From positions 1-64,000 of the forward strand of contig NW_006917103.1 in the NCBI RefSeq assembly GCF_000516985.1: a stretch of 64,000 nt of DNA, in the 5' to 3' direction. The notes beneath the pieces are model-generated. The model made no database searches. It was given only the letters and a program-made list of their open reading frames with translations, and was not told where the DNA came from. The translations under genes were made by a program, and so were the position numbers. The DNA comes from Pestalotiopsis fici W106-1 (taxonomy: Eukaryota > Ascomycota > Sordariomycetes > Amphisphaeriales > Sporocadaceae). Shown here in pieces: positions 10,318 to 21,000 of this stretch; positions within the stretch are counted from its first letter, which is position 1; each line of letters starts with the position of its first letter.

Positions 10318-11151
10318 ATGCCAGTTTCCAACACAGGCACGGAAGTGATGGCTCTTGTTCAGCAGAGTCAAGTTGATGTTCCCTGGTGTGATGAGTTTGA
10401 GAAGATGATCAAGGGAGAACAGTATGTCTTCTCAGCCCCGAAGTAGAGGCTACTTTGCACTCCATGTACCTTTTCTTCAACTGTATTTCTTACCCGGGCA
10501 TGGCCTCGTTTGCAGTTTTCAAACTTCCAAGGACCCTCGGCTTGCAGAATACAAAGTCAGCATGATGAGAAAACTACAGTCATTCAATGATGCCTCTATA
10601 CCCTCGGACGCCACTCTTGCTTCGCTCGCCTCGAGGAGAATGCAAGTGGCAAAGAGCATGTTGGGAAAATTGGGCACCAAAGTAAATATTGAGCCACCTT
10701 TTTTTGTCACTTGGGGCTGCAACATCTTGATTGGAGATGGTGTCTACATTAATCGCAGGTGAGACTTGACCACTCAGTTACTACACTTTTTAATGAGCAT
10801 TGCCATTATACTGGTATTTATTGATAATAGTGTTTCCATTTACGACAATGCCCCTGTGGTCATTGGCGATAACGTCCTTATAGGGCCTGATGTATGCATC
10901 TGTACTGGCACACATGATGTTCACTGGCGGGCTCGCGAGCACGCGAGCAAGTCGGGGGGACCTCCTTTGCTCTGCCCATCTTTATAGAAGCAAATTGTTG
11001 GATCGGAGCAGGAGCGATTATTCTCCCTGGAGTTCGTATTGGAAAAGGCACCACAGTCGCAGCAGGAGCTGTGGTCACAAAGGACATTGAACCGGAATCT
11101 CTTGTTGGTGGCGTCCCTGCCAATTTGATACAAAGACTGGCGCAGACATGA
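10318..11151 (+). pseudogene. Maltose/galactoside O-acetyltransferase-like, frameshifted
   Basis: Left-handed beta-helix (hexapeptide repeat) acetyltransferase of the NodL/LacA/Maa type, which uses acetyl-CoA to acetylate a sugar hydroxyl. Exons are 10318-10442, 10516-10758 and 10831-11151. The N-terminal Mac-type region reads PWCDEFEKMIKGEQYVF, then ASRRMQVAKSMLGKLG. Hexapeptide repeats follow (NILIGDGVYINRSVSIYDNAPVVIGDNVLIGPDV), then the catalytic-histidine segment THDVHW, and GAGAIILPGVRIGKGTTVAAGAVVTKDI with the end PANLIQRLAQT. Introns 10443-10515 and 10759-10830 are GT..AG and phase-correct. In exon 3 a run of six G (10955-10960) breaks the frame; a seventh G would join ASKSGG to TSFALPIFIEANCW. 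It is therefore a recent pseudogene or a homopolymer sequencing error. Confidence 0.75.
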
Positions 11152-11814
11152 GCGATTAATGAGAAGAGGTGAAATTTACATTTTATATCAAGTTTCCATT
11201 ACAAAGCTGTCAACCTCGATCGTGACACATGGCTCTCTTATATGGTGAAGAAATAGAATTCACCATATGCATCTAGTTATTCCGTAATTGTCGTCATGGC
11301 CATTCTTGGGAGCAATGCTGCATGAACGTTAGGCAGGCAATGTCCACGGGTATGCCCCAGTATGGACCGACAAGATGAAAGCGGCAGAACTGCAAACTTT
11401 GTTGAGTCTAAAGCCCGTGATGCGCGGTATGATTCAATCTAAATTTGGAGATTTATTCTGCTTTAATGTACAGTTGACTGGTAGGGAATGTGAATGCACA
11501 CAATGCAGTATCTGCGCACTCTGTAGTGGAATGGCTTAGCGGACAGCCCCGCCTACATTAGTGCCATGGCGGGCGCTGGCCCAACTGCACCGCTGGAACT
11601 GTATGCTATTTTCTCCCAAGCGTCAACGGCCCACTCAGTGTCGCGCTACATCACTGAAGCTGTTCCCACTTCAAAATCACCACTCGCGATCCAGCACGCA
11701 ACCGACTGCCCACCAACACCAAAGCCAAGCTGGCACAATGACCGCGTGAGAAGCTGGATGAATACCTTTAGCTACCGATTTCGAAGTCTCTTGAGTTTAG
11801 TTGTTCGTCGGACC
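11152..11814. other. Intergenic; possible 5' region of the next gene
   Basis: No independent gene is seen. From 11566 the frame is open into the next coding exon, so this part may be 5' UTR or an alternative N-terminal extension of about 83 residues. Confidence 0.5.
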
Positions 11815-13691
11815 ATGTCAACCAGCTTTGGCGCCTCCAATGGCGCCCTTCAGAACGGATCTGCCACCAATACCCATACCATTACTGCGCTGGGAAGATG
11901 GTCCATTCTCAACAAACAGCTTCCTCGTAAGTCTTACATGCTTTGAATTCTACAGACGTGGCAGGCGATAGTAGACAGGGCGACTAACGTGTCCTAGCCG
12001 TTGACGCCATCAAGACCATTCACGTGTACGACTTTGACAATACGCTATTCAAGACCCCCCTCCCAAACCCAAAGCTCTGGAATGGGCAGACCCTCGGCAG
12101 TCTCGCATCGCCCGAAGTCTTCATCAATGGCGGTTGGTGGCACGATTCGCGCATTCTGGCAGCAACTGGCGATGGTGTCGAGCGAGAGGAACAACGAGCC
12201 TGGGACGGATGGTGGAATGAAAAGGTCGTTGAGCTGGTCAAGCTCAGCATGGAACAAAAGGATGCCTTGGCCGTCATGCTGACTGGAAGATCCGAGCGAG
12301 GTTTCTCAGACCTGTTGAAGCGCATAGTGGCGAGCAAGGGACTGGACTTTGACATGATTGGACTCAAGCCTGCCGTCGGACCAGGCAACGAGCGATTCTC
12401 GAGCACCATGCACTTTAAGCAAATCTTTCTAGAATCGCTCATGGAAACGTACAAGCATGCTGCCGAGATCCGCGTGTACGAAGATCGCGTCAAGCATGTC
12501 TCGGGCTTCCGCAACTTCTTCAGCGACTACAATAAGCGGCAAGAAAGCTATGGAGGACAAAAAACTCGAGGGCCCATTACAGCCGAGGTGATTCAAGTCG
12601 CCGAGATCTCCACGTTCCTGGACCCGGTCGTCGAGGTTGCCGAAATCCAGCATCTGATCAACAGCCACAATGCGCTCCTACGCCAGCAGCCGCCGCGACG
12701 TGGTGGTCGACCGCAAGGGCCGCTGGTCATCAAGAAGACCGTTTTCTTCACGAGCTACATGATTGGCAAGGAGGACACGAAGAAGTTGTTGAAATTGTCA
12801 AACTTCCCAACGGGCAACGAAATCAAGGTTCATGGCAACAACATCATGATCTGTCCCAGGCCGTGCCCACACACCATACTGGAAAAGGTTGGGGGAATGG
12901 GCGCCAAGATGAAGTGGAAGGTAACAGGCACTGGCTGTTTCGAGAACAGCATCTGGGCCGCAGCCGTGGAGCCGGTTCCTATGAGCGCCACCTACCACAC
13001 TGACAATCCCAGCCCTCTTGTTGTCCTCGCCATCAGAAAGGGTGCCCGACCCATGGATGCCGGTAAAATCCAGAATTGGCAACCCGTGTCTCCAGACAAG
13101 GCATACATTTTGGATACAGTTGTTGGAGAAAAGGTTCTGCTCCGCATCGAGCCCGAGGATCCCAACGAGAACGCATACGAGAGTTTGTTTGCCAACAAGA
13201 CGTCCAAGCGTAAGCACACTGGTGACGATCATGACGGCCAGCACCGTCCTCGTGACAGCAGCGGCGGCTTCGCCAATAGTCGAGGAGACCGCAGTTTTCA
13301 TGGCGGTCGCGGAGGCCCTCAGCATCAGGGCCGTAGCGGCTCTCACCGCGGCAATGCCAATCACACATCAAATCGAGGCTACCGGACTGGACCCCGGGGT
13401 GGTCACAAGAATAGCGGCCGTGGTGGACGAGGTGGTGGCCACAATTATCGCTCCCTAGACGATGTTGGTAGTCGCAACCAGCAGTCATACAATGGACCAG
13501 ACTTGGGTGTCTCGTATGATGACAATTTCCCATCGCTGCCGACCGGACCTTCTGGCTTCCAAGCGAGCCACCCTCATGCCTCGACTGGCCCATACAATTC
13601 ATTCTCTTCAAGCAACACACAGCAAGGTACATCTGGACGATCAGCTGGCACACATGGCAACGGTCCAGTGGACATACAAAATCTTTATTAG
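11815..13691 (+). CDS. Swiss-Army-Knife HAD-domain RNA-repair-like protein
   Basis: Predicted 601-aa protein with exons 11815-11926 and 11998-13691 (intron 71 bp, branch GACTAAC, acceptor CCTAG). The N-terminal half is a HAD-superfamily phosphatase domain of the type named in Swiss Army Knife RNA-repair proteins. The nucleophile loop is VYDFDNTLF (Asp49, Asp51), motif II is AVMLTGRSERGFSD, and IRVYEDRVKHVSGF supplies the late acidic motif. A central globular region (about 250-400) includes KKTVFFTSYMIGKEDTKKLLKL. The C-terminus is RGG/G-rich (HGGRGG, GPRGGHKN, GRGGRGGGHN), typical of RNA-binding tails. The likely role is 5'/3' RNA end processing, inferred only from family naming. The start MSTSFGAS was chosen because homology-like sequence begins near VDAIKTIHVYDFDN; the in-frame ATGs at 11566 and 11758 remain possible. 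Confidence 0.85.
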
Positions 13692-14828
13692 TGACTGTCG
13701 CGCTGAACCTTTCATATTGCCTTGATGGATAGGAATGTCGCAGCAGGTGTCACGGCTTTTCTTACTCTCATGCGTCTGCTGAAATGCTGGGCACAAAATA
13801 TCTTGACACTTGTACAAGAACTAACCACTTGAGCATGTGTCGTTTGCTTTGAGGATCAAACTTTGCGTGGCGTTGGTCGGAAACGGAATACTTGACAATT
13901 ACATGTAAATGATACCTCCACCAAGGGAATCCTTGTGGACATACTTTTGGTCTGCATCGAGCACATGGTCAAACCAATAAAGAGATGACGGCTCCAATTG
14001 TGAAGACCATATGTTGATGAATCAAGAACTATTGTGCCAGCAGGCAATTCTTTCACAAGTGACTTTGCAAAGCATACGCATCAAGTGCACCATATCCTCT
14101 GTGTCGGAATTGAGTGATATCAATTCATGTAATCCATCTTTTGCTTCAACGTTGTTCTTGCACTGTAATCAGCTTTACACTTTTTCCCCAATTCCTATTA
14201 TACTAATCATTGACACTAGAAAAAAGCCTTACAGCCCTCGCCTAGTCCAATGAACCCTGAATCGATAACATATCGCCAGAGCGGGGCCATGGATTTGCGC
14301 CCTACCGTCCTTGGCATCCATCCCCTCTCGAGACTAATAAAGCACATCATTCACAGAATGGCCCATTTACTGACCAGGATCTCGTAAAATCCTCTCTAGT
14401 CGACGGGGCATCTCGGAATGCACACGCATTTCCCGCGGAATAGCTACTGCAGTCTGCGGAAGCTATGAAAGCCGCAACGACATTTTCATATGGCTCGCCA
14501 AAGACTGGCATGGCCCCCCAGCAAGATGGTGCATGCCCAATGGAGCACTCTCGCGTCTTCGCGTCTTGACTTTTCAGTCTGATCTCGTTTTTATGATGTC
14601 TGCTTTCTGTCATTCACTTTCTCACAGGGTGCTCCAAATCTTCCCCTCTTGACATGATTTATTCTTGCAGCTCTGGACTTGTCCCCAGTCCTCGCAGCCC
14701 CGGACATCCACTTCCCCCAATATATCGTGGAGATATTGTGGTTCCGATTGTCGGAGCCGACTGGTTGCATCTCTAGCTGGGCAGAAGCAGCAACCTTTTA
14801 CATCCCGAGTCAAGAAGCTGGCTTCAAA
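13692..14828. other. Intergenic between two plus-strand genes
   Basis: It contains the 3' region of the HAD gene and the promoter and leader of the MFS gene. An ORF frame from 14679 is contiguous with the MFS exon but lacks family similarity and is better read as leader. No RNA gene or repeat was recognised. Confidence 0.55.
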
Positions 14829-16705
14829 ATGACCAACGCCAAAGAGCACTCGCGTCCGTCAATGACGATTGACGAATCGGAAGACGATGCACCAGGGCAA
14901 TTAAATGGCTCGCCACATTCACAGACACGGCAAGGACTGCAGAAACAGACCAGTGTGCATAGTCGAGCATCGCATGTGTCGCACACGTCTCATGCCTCGG
15001 ACGACAGCGACCCACTTGCCCCCTTGGAGTTTGCCATCTCCCAAGGTTACGGAGTGGACGATGAAGATTACGGCAGGGCAGCAATCACGCAAATTCGGAC
15101 CACGACAAGTATTGGCAGCTCGGCATCACGTCCACCGGATTTCGAGATCGTATTTGTCGACAATGACCCAGAAAACCCTCGAAATTGGTCTCGAGCCTAT
15201 CGTGCCTGGGTCACCTTTTGTATCTCGTTTACCACCTGGACTGTCGTTCTCTACAGCACCAGCTATACAGCCACAATATCTGGCCTCAAGGAAGAATTTG
15301 GTGTTCAAAGCACAACTGTTGTCACATTGGGCTTGACGACGTATCTTTTGGGCCTTGCGGTAGGAAGTCTGCTTGTTGCTCCCGCCAGTGAGCTATGGGG
15401 CCGCCGACCTGTCTATATTGTTTGCATGGTCATCTTCACCGTACTCGTCATACCCAGCTGCGTTGCCACGTCCCAGGCCGAGATCATCATTGTTCGATTC
15501 TTTGGGTAAGTGATTCTGGCCATTTTTGAGCCGAGACTGTGCTGCCCAGATGCTAACCGCTGCCCAGAGCGCTGTTTGGTGCCGCCATGATCTCCAACAG
15601 CGCAGGAACCGTGGTGGATATTTCAACTGAAGAGACGCGTGCCATGGTCATGTCGCTTTGGTCCATTGCGCCTTTGAACGGACCAGTGACTGGGCCGCTA
15701 ATCGGTGGTTTCGTCTTTGAGTATCTGGGCTGGCGCTGGGATAACTGGCTCGTTCTCATTCTCGCTGGTGCCGGTACCCTGACCATGTTTACAACGAAGG
15801 AGACTTATGCACCGATAATCCTACAAAAGAAGGCTTCCCGTATCCGAAAAGAGACCGATGATGAGCGGTGGTGGTCACGATACGACAACAAAATTTCAAC
15901 AATTGACTTGATCAAGGTCAATCTGGGCCGCCCATTTGTTCTCTTCTTTACTGAGCCCATCCTGTGGTTCTTTAACCTTTGGATATCGCTCATTTACGGC
16001 ATTCTATACCTATGTTTCGTCGCCTATCCAATAGTGTTCCAGCAGTATCGTGGCTGGAGCGCTGGCATGTCGGGTTTGGCTTTTGTTGGAATCGGCATTG
16101 GAACCATGATTATCATCCTGAGCGAGCCACTCCTTCGCAAGATTATCAACTCCCACCCCAAAGACCCAGCTACGGGAAAGGTTCCGCCTGAAGCCACCGC
16201 GAGAGTCATGATTATTGGGGCCATCTTGACTCCCATCGGGCAACTGGTATTTAGTTGGACATGTTTACCTGTCACCATTCATTGGGCAATTCCCATTGCC
16301 TTTGGAATCCCTTTTGGCGCCGGTAACACCATCAGTTTCATCTATGGAAGCAATTATCTGGCTGGCTCGTACGGAATTTATGCTGCATCTGCCCTCGCTG
16401 GAAATGCCGTTACGCGCAGCATATTCGGTGGCACACTTCCCTTGGCTGGAGCAAGCATGTACGCAGCGCTCACGCCACAATGGGCAGGCACGCTGTTGGG
16501 CCTGCTCGAAGTGGCCATGATTCCCATACCTATTGTATTCTACAAATATGGAGCAAGAATCCGAGCCAAGAGCCCAGCAATCAAGTCGCTCAAGGCGGAC
16601 GCAGAGAAGAATGAGCTCAGAGCGCAAAAGGCACAAGAACGAAAGGAAAGACGACAGGAACGCGCCGCTGAGAAGGCAGCTGCAGGACGGCAGACGAGGT
16701 GTTGA
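14829..16705 (+). CDS. MFS drug/polyamine-type transporter (DHA1 family)
   Basis: Predicted 604-aa, 12-TM major-facilitator transporter. Exons are 14829-15505 and 15568-16705; intron 62 bp, GTAAGT..GCCCAG with branch GCTAACC. A roughly 120-residue polar N-terminal cytoplasmic tail is followed by the family entry motif VDNDPENPRNWS. TM1 is AWVTFCISFTTWTVVLYSTSYTA, and the loop 2-3 signature is ASELWGRRPVYIV. Exon 2 carries GALFGAAMISNSAGTVVDI and GPLIGGFVFEYLGWRW. The later helices include ASALAGNAVTRSIFGGTLPLAGASMY. It ends with a basic, charged tail. The family exports drugs, polyamines or organic acids by H+ antiport at the plasma membrane. The substrate cannot be assigned. Confidence 0.9.
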
Positions 16706-18088
16706 TGAACGAGACGTCGAAAAGGAAGGTGGAGAACAAGACGATATTGTGCCCTCTTGAGCTGTTGACTACCAGTCGAGCAATTTTTGCGACGAAACAT
16801 AGTGCGTAGATTGAGGGCATCCATTTTGCATCAAGTAACGGTCTCATGAATCACAGACCAGACCATGGAAAACAAGGAAATGCGACTTGTAATGATCATA
16901 TTGCATAGCATGTAGAAGCAACAATTCATCATTCACAAGGCTTAATGCCCCGCTTAGGCCTCGATGACTAAGCCCGTCGGAGCTTGCTCCAACCTCGTGA
17001 CTTTAATTCATCGTCTACTCATCTCTTATCACTCTGTGCAATGTCTTGAACGTGTCGCACTCTTAATATATTGCCCATTTATGGTTGTGCATATCACACA
17101 AATCCGTTTCGGCCTATCACGAGACACCTCGCAAGATATCCTGTTGCAATGTCTTCATCTACCGCTCCAACACCCCCAACGCCACCCGCAACGGCTCAGC
17201 TTCCGCCCCGGCTATCTCAACTTTGGTTCGCTGAAAAGCTGTCCCGGAAAAAGGATACCATGACCTATTCACTGGTTACTTTGGCGGCAGCACGTTTGCT
17301 ATGGATTACTCAGGTACAACGGCGAAGACTAAAAGGTCCAATGCAAATTGTGGCGCCACAGCTTGTTGTTTGGGCCATCTTTTGGCCAACGGCTCTTGTC
17401 TGCCTGCGCTCAGGTGTCAAGCGGGCTGATGGACTCGTCATCAAGTCAGGGCTTGATCGACCCTCTGAAAGTACCGAGCGAAGGCGGTTACGGGATGAGA
17501 GGGCAGAAGTCGATGGGGATGAGAGAAGAGATTGAATGGATAGTTGAGAGTTGTGGTCTGCGCTCAGGCTGATTCTACAATTTTACCCATGGACATTCGC
17601 AAGCCCCTGGGTTGTGCGGCAATATCATTCACGCCTCCACAAAGTTTCCAGTGCTTGATATATTGCGATTTTTCGCAAAACTGTAATATTCCAAGCAAGA
17701 CACTGGTCCTGCCCCGGCCATGGCAACAAGTCAGAAGACGGGGTTCAATCCTCTTTCAGGACCTTTTACCATAAATCATTTGAAAAGTGGAATCATGAAA
17801 CAATGACCTTGACATGTCGGTGATTATTCTACTCTAAAACTTGTTTCCACGAGGCAAGGCCACTCGCAGTGCAAGACAAACTATTCTCAATTGAAGAACA
17901 AAAGCAAAGTGCAAAAAGCATTGATCGCCATCTAAATATGCCAATGCCAACTCCATGCCATGATATTATATGATATGCAAGCTTTTCTGATCCGTCAATG
18001 CATAAATTGTCCCAAATACTCAAGAAATGCAAATAATCCGGGCCCAAAAACTTATTGGGCACAGATGATGGTGTGGTGGTTCATCCAA
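16706..18088. other. Intergenic between convergent genes
   Basis: The region lies between the plus-strand MFS gene and the minus-strand NB-ARC gene. The only candidate coding sequence is the tentative small ORF at 17149-17535. The remainder shows no recognised structure. Confidence 0.5.
17149..17535 (+). CDS. Hypothetical small protein (doubtful)
   Basis: An open frame of 128 codons begins MSSSTAPTPPTPPATAQLPP and has two moderately hydrophobic stretches (TYSLVTLAAARLLWI and QIVAPQLVVWAIFWPTALVCL), then a charged tail rich in R, E and D. I recognise no family. An overlapping frame (17348-17572) is also open, so a spliced gene or no gene at all are alternatives. Confidence 0.25.
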   Translation: MSSSTAPTPPTPPATAQLPPRLSQLWFAEKLSRKKDTMTYSLVTLAAARLLWITQVQRRRLKGPMQIVAPQLVVWAIFWPTALVCLRSGVKRADGLVIKSGLDRPSESTERRRLRDERAEVDGDERRD

Positions 18089-21000
18089 TTAATATAGTCC
18101 TAGGCCAACATTGTCCTGGGAGTATGATCTTTCTCCGGGCGTCGAACTAGACCCAAACCCAACAACCGTCCCGTCATCAAGCTTGAAACCTCCGCTACCC
18201 GACGCCGACCTTGCCATGTCTTGGCCGCTTCCTGTTCCGTAACCAGGGTTAGTATGAAATGCACCGCCGGTTCCCCGCAGGTCCGGGCTTCCTCGCAGAC
18301 CCGTGCTGTTTCCCAGATCCTCTCTAGTCAAGCGGCCACTTGCACTTCCTGCTCTGCGATGTTGCATGGCGGCCGTGCCGCGACGGCGTCTGCTAAAGCG
18401 ACGGAAGAAGCCAGGTCTTTGTGATGTGCCAGGTACGACATGAACAACTTGTGCCGGATATATAATGCTTCCTGTTCTGAGACGTCCGCGCACAGAGTCG
18501 TGATATATCTGGTAGCTTGTTGGTTCCATCTCGAAACCTGCAGAACCGAGAAGAGGACTGGGCTCCGTCTCGACAACACTGGGCCTTCTGCTCTGGGGAC
18601 GCTGCATGGCCTGCACGCCGGGAGAACTGGCAGCAGAACCTGCACCCTGCATTGAGGTGGGGGCAATCAGAGGACTTCTGTTGCGCAAAGGCTGTGAATG
18701 TGTTGAGCCCAAACTATTGGTTGACTGATGAGAGGTATCACGACTCATGGGCTGGCTCCAGTAGCCGCGAGGATGATACTCCAAGCGGCCTTCGGATGCT
18801 GTCCAAGGTGGGGGGTGAACTGATACAGACAGTGGCTGCGGCAAGGGAGATCCGTGCGGATAAGGTGGACTGGGCGGCCGGCTTGAAGGATACGGCCGTA
18901 CAGACGGCAGCGAATGAGTCATGGGCTCGTACTCATCTTCGTATACGACAAATTCCTCTGGTCGACTGTAGATGCTTGCTTCAATGCCTGCGCCAGTTCC
19001 TGGGATAGAGCGTAGACTGCTAGTCTGGTGAACTTCAACCGGTATTGGCGGCGGTGAGAATGGTCCGGCTAGTTGCATTGGGCTTGACCTTGCCGAGCGT
19101 GTAGGCTGACCAGATGAAGCTCTGGAGCCGTGTTGGGAAGATGGATCAACGACGTCGGGTATCTCGGACAATGGGGATTGTGGTGACAGGGTCGGCGAGG
19201 TAGACACTGTCGTCAGAGGACCGGCGCTCAACGGACTTGAGACCTTGACCGGTGCGAGCCCTTCTGTGGAAATGGGTTTATCGCCTGCTTCTTTAAGACG
19301 TAAAAGTGTTGCAGCCGTGTAGCTCGACGATGGTGGTGGCCCGGTTCCCAGGATATTGGAGAATGTTGCAGTAGGGTTATCATTCTCGACAGCTTCCTTG
19401 GCATGAGCATCGCTATAGGAGGGCCGGCCTGGGATAAGCTTGGGGCGCATGGTCAGAGAACCTTCCTTGAGGGGAATGCCATCTTGTGCGACTGCACCCT
19501 TTGATGGGGGAGGGGCCGCCTTGGTAATCTTGTTGAGTCTCATTTCGGCGTCGCTGCTGGCGCCGCGATCACTGGCAGCGCCATCGGCCCCTTCCGCGCG
19601 TTGATTAGGTGCAGATGGCGGGCTAATGACACCCTTGACAATTTCTCTACTCAGACTGACACGAGGGTCACTGAGTATCTGCGGCGCTGCTCTCCAAGCA
19701 CCAGCAGTGTCCCGGTACCGACGCTCAGAGTGTCGTCTAACCGTCCGGTGATCGGTTGCTTGGGGCTGCGTCTCATAGTCCTCGGGCACAGATATTGATT
19801 CAAAGATTTCTGTAGGTGCCGGCTGCGGAGTAACCGTCCTCGAAATGTCCCCATCTTCGGGTACAGCTATGCCGTAGGGAAAAGTGACGTGCCAATGGTA
19901 AGGATTATGATCCGCGGGGCTGTATGGTGTTGGAGATTCGACTGGCACATTGCTTTCATCGTACAGAGGAATCTGAACCAAGCTACTACTGCTTGGAGGT
20001 GTAGACGAATCTACTTCTGACAAGCTATTGGTGCGTTCGAATACCGAAACGACTTGTTCTTCTTGGTCGTCCTGGTCAGTCGTCTTTTTTCGCTTGTTGA
20101 GCTGGTCGATTCGTATCTGGATACCATCCAACCGTGTCTCTAGAAGCTCCCGAGCATCAGAGAGTTCTGGATATTTTCGTTCAAAACGGTCCAAGAACCC
20201 CGACAGCTTCTTGCCATGTATTGAGAATCGTAGATAGTCTTCTGGCATTCCCGTGGTAGAGTCGTCCTGAATACGACGGTCGCTTTCATCAAAGGCGCAG
20301 CAAAACACATGAATTGCACGAGCGAGCCAATAGTGAGCCAATCTCTCGTCAGCCAGGACATCAACAAAAAAGGCCTGTACAATTCCGTGGATCCTGAGAA
20401 TGTCCAGATTGTCTTGAGCCATGTCAACACTGCGAGAACTTTTGTCACTCGTCGAAGACGTCTCGTCATTCTCATTGCGTTCAATCAGGGCAAAGGCAAT
20501 GAGAACCTTGAAGGTATTGTTGAGCGATCCCTTTCTTGTCTGGGGATCCGAAGTCTTGACGGGCGTCTCTCTTGTCAATGCCTTGAGACCTGTATGCGCC
20601 GTGATTAATAACTGGTATTAGTGTATCATAGGAGAATTATTGACTCACCACAAGCCAACATTTCTACGGGAATATGTTGACTAAAGAATGCAAGTAGCGA
20701 CATGAGGTTGAGGGCTGCGAAATTGCCTCTGTGCTCGAGTTGTTCTCGGACAGCTCTGTATGCTGGCAAATTGCCAGCCTTGGGTCGACTCTTGTAGGCG
20801 CGAAGATACTTGGATAGAGGTTCCCGAGTTGCCTTCATCTGCTGGGCGGCAACATGAATCATGAGTGGAAGTCGCTCCATTAGCTGCACGAGCTCCATTG
20901 CCCGACTGAGATCGTCTTGGTTCCAAGGCTTTCTCTTGCCCATCTCCTCTAGAAGCAGCTCCTGGGCTTCTCGCGGCGTCAGCGAGTCTAGCGCGATTAC

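Noticed and set aside
12798..13653. Long antisense ORFs over the HAD-domain gene
   Set aside because: They are shadows of the G/C-rich codons of the RGG region; the sense frame has clear domain motifs.
17735..17765. B-box-like GGTTCAATCC suggesting a tRNA
   Set aside because: No pairing T-stem and no A-box at the right distance.
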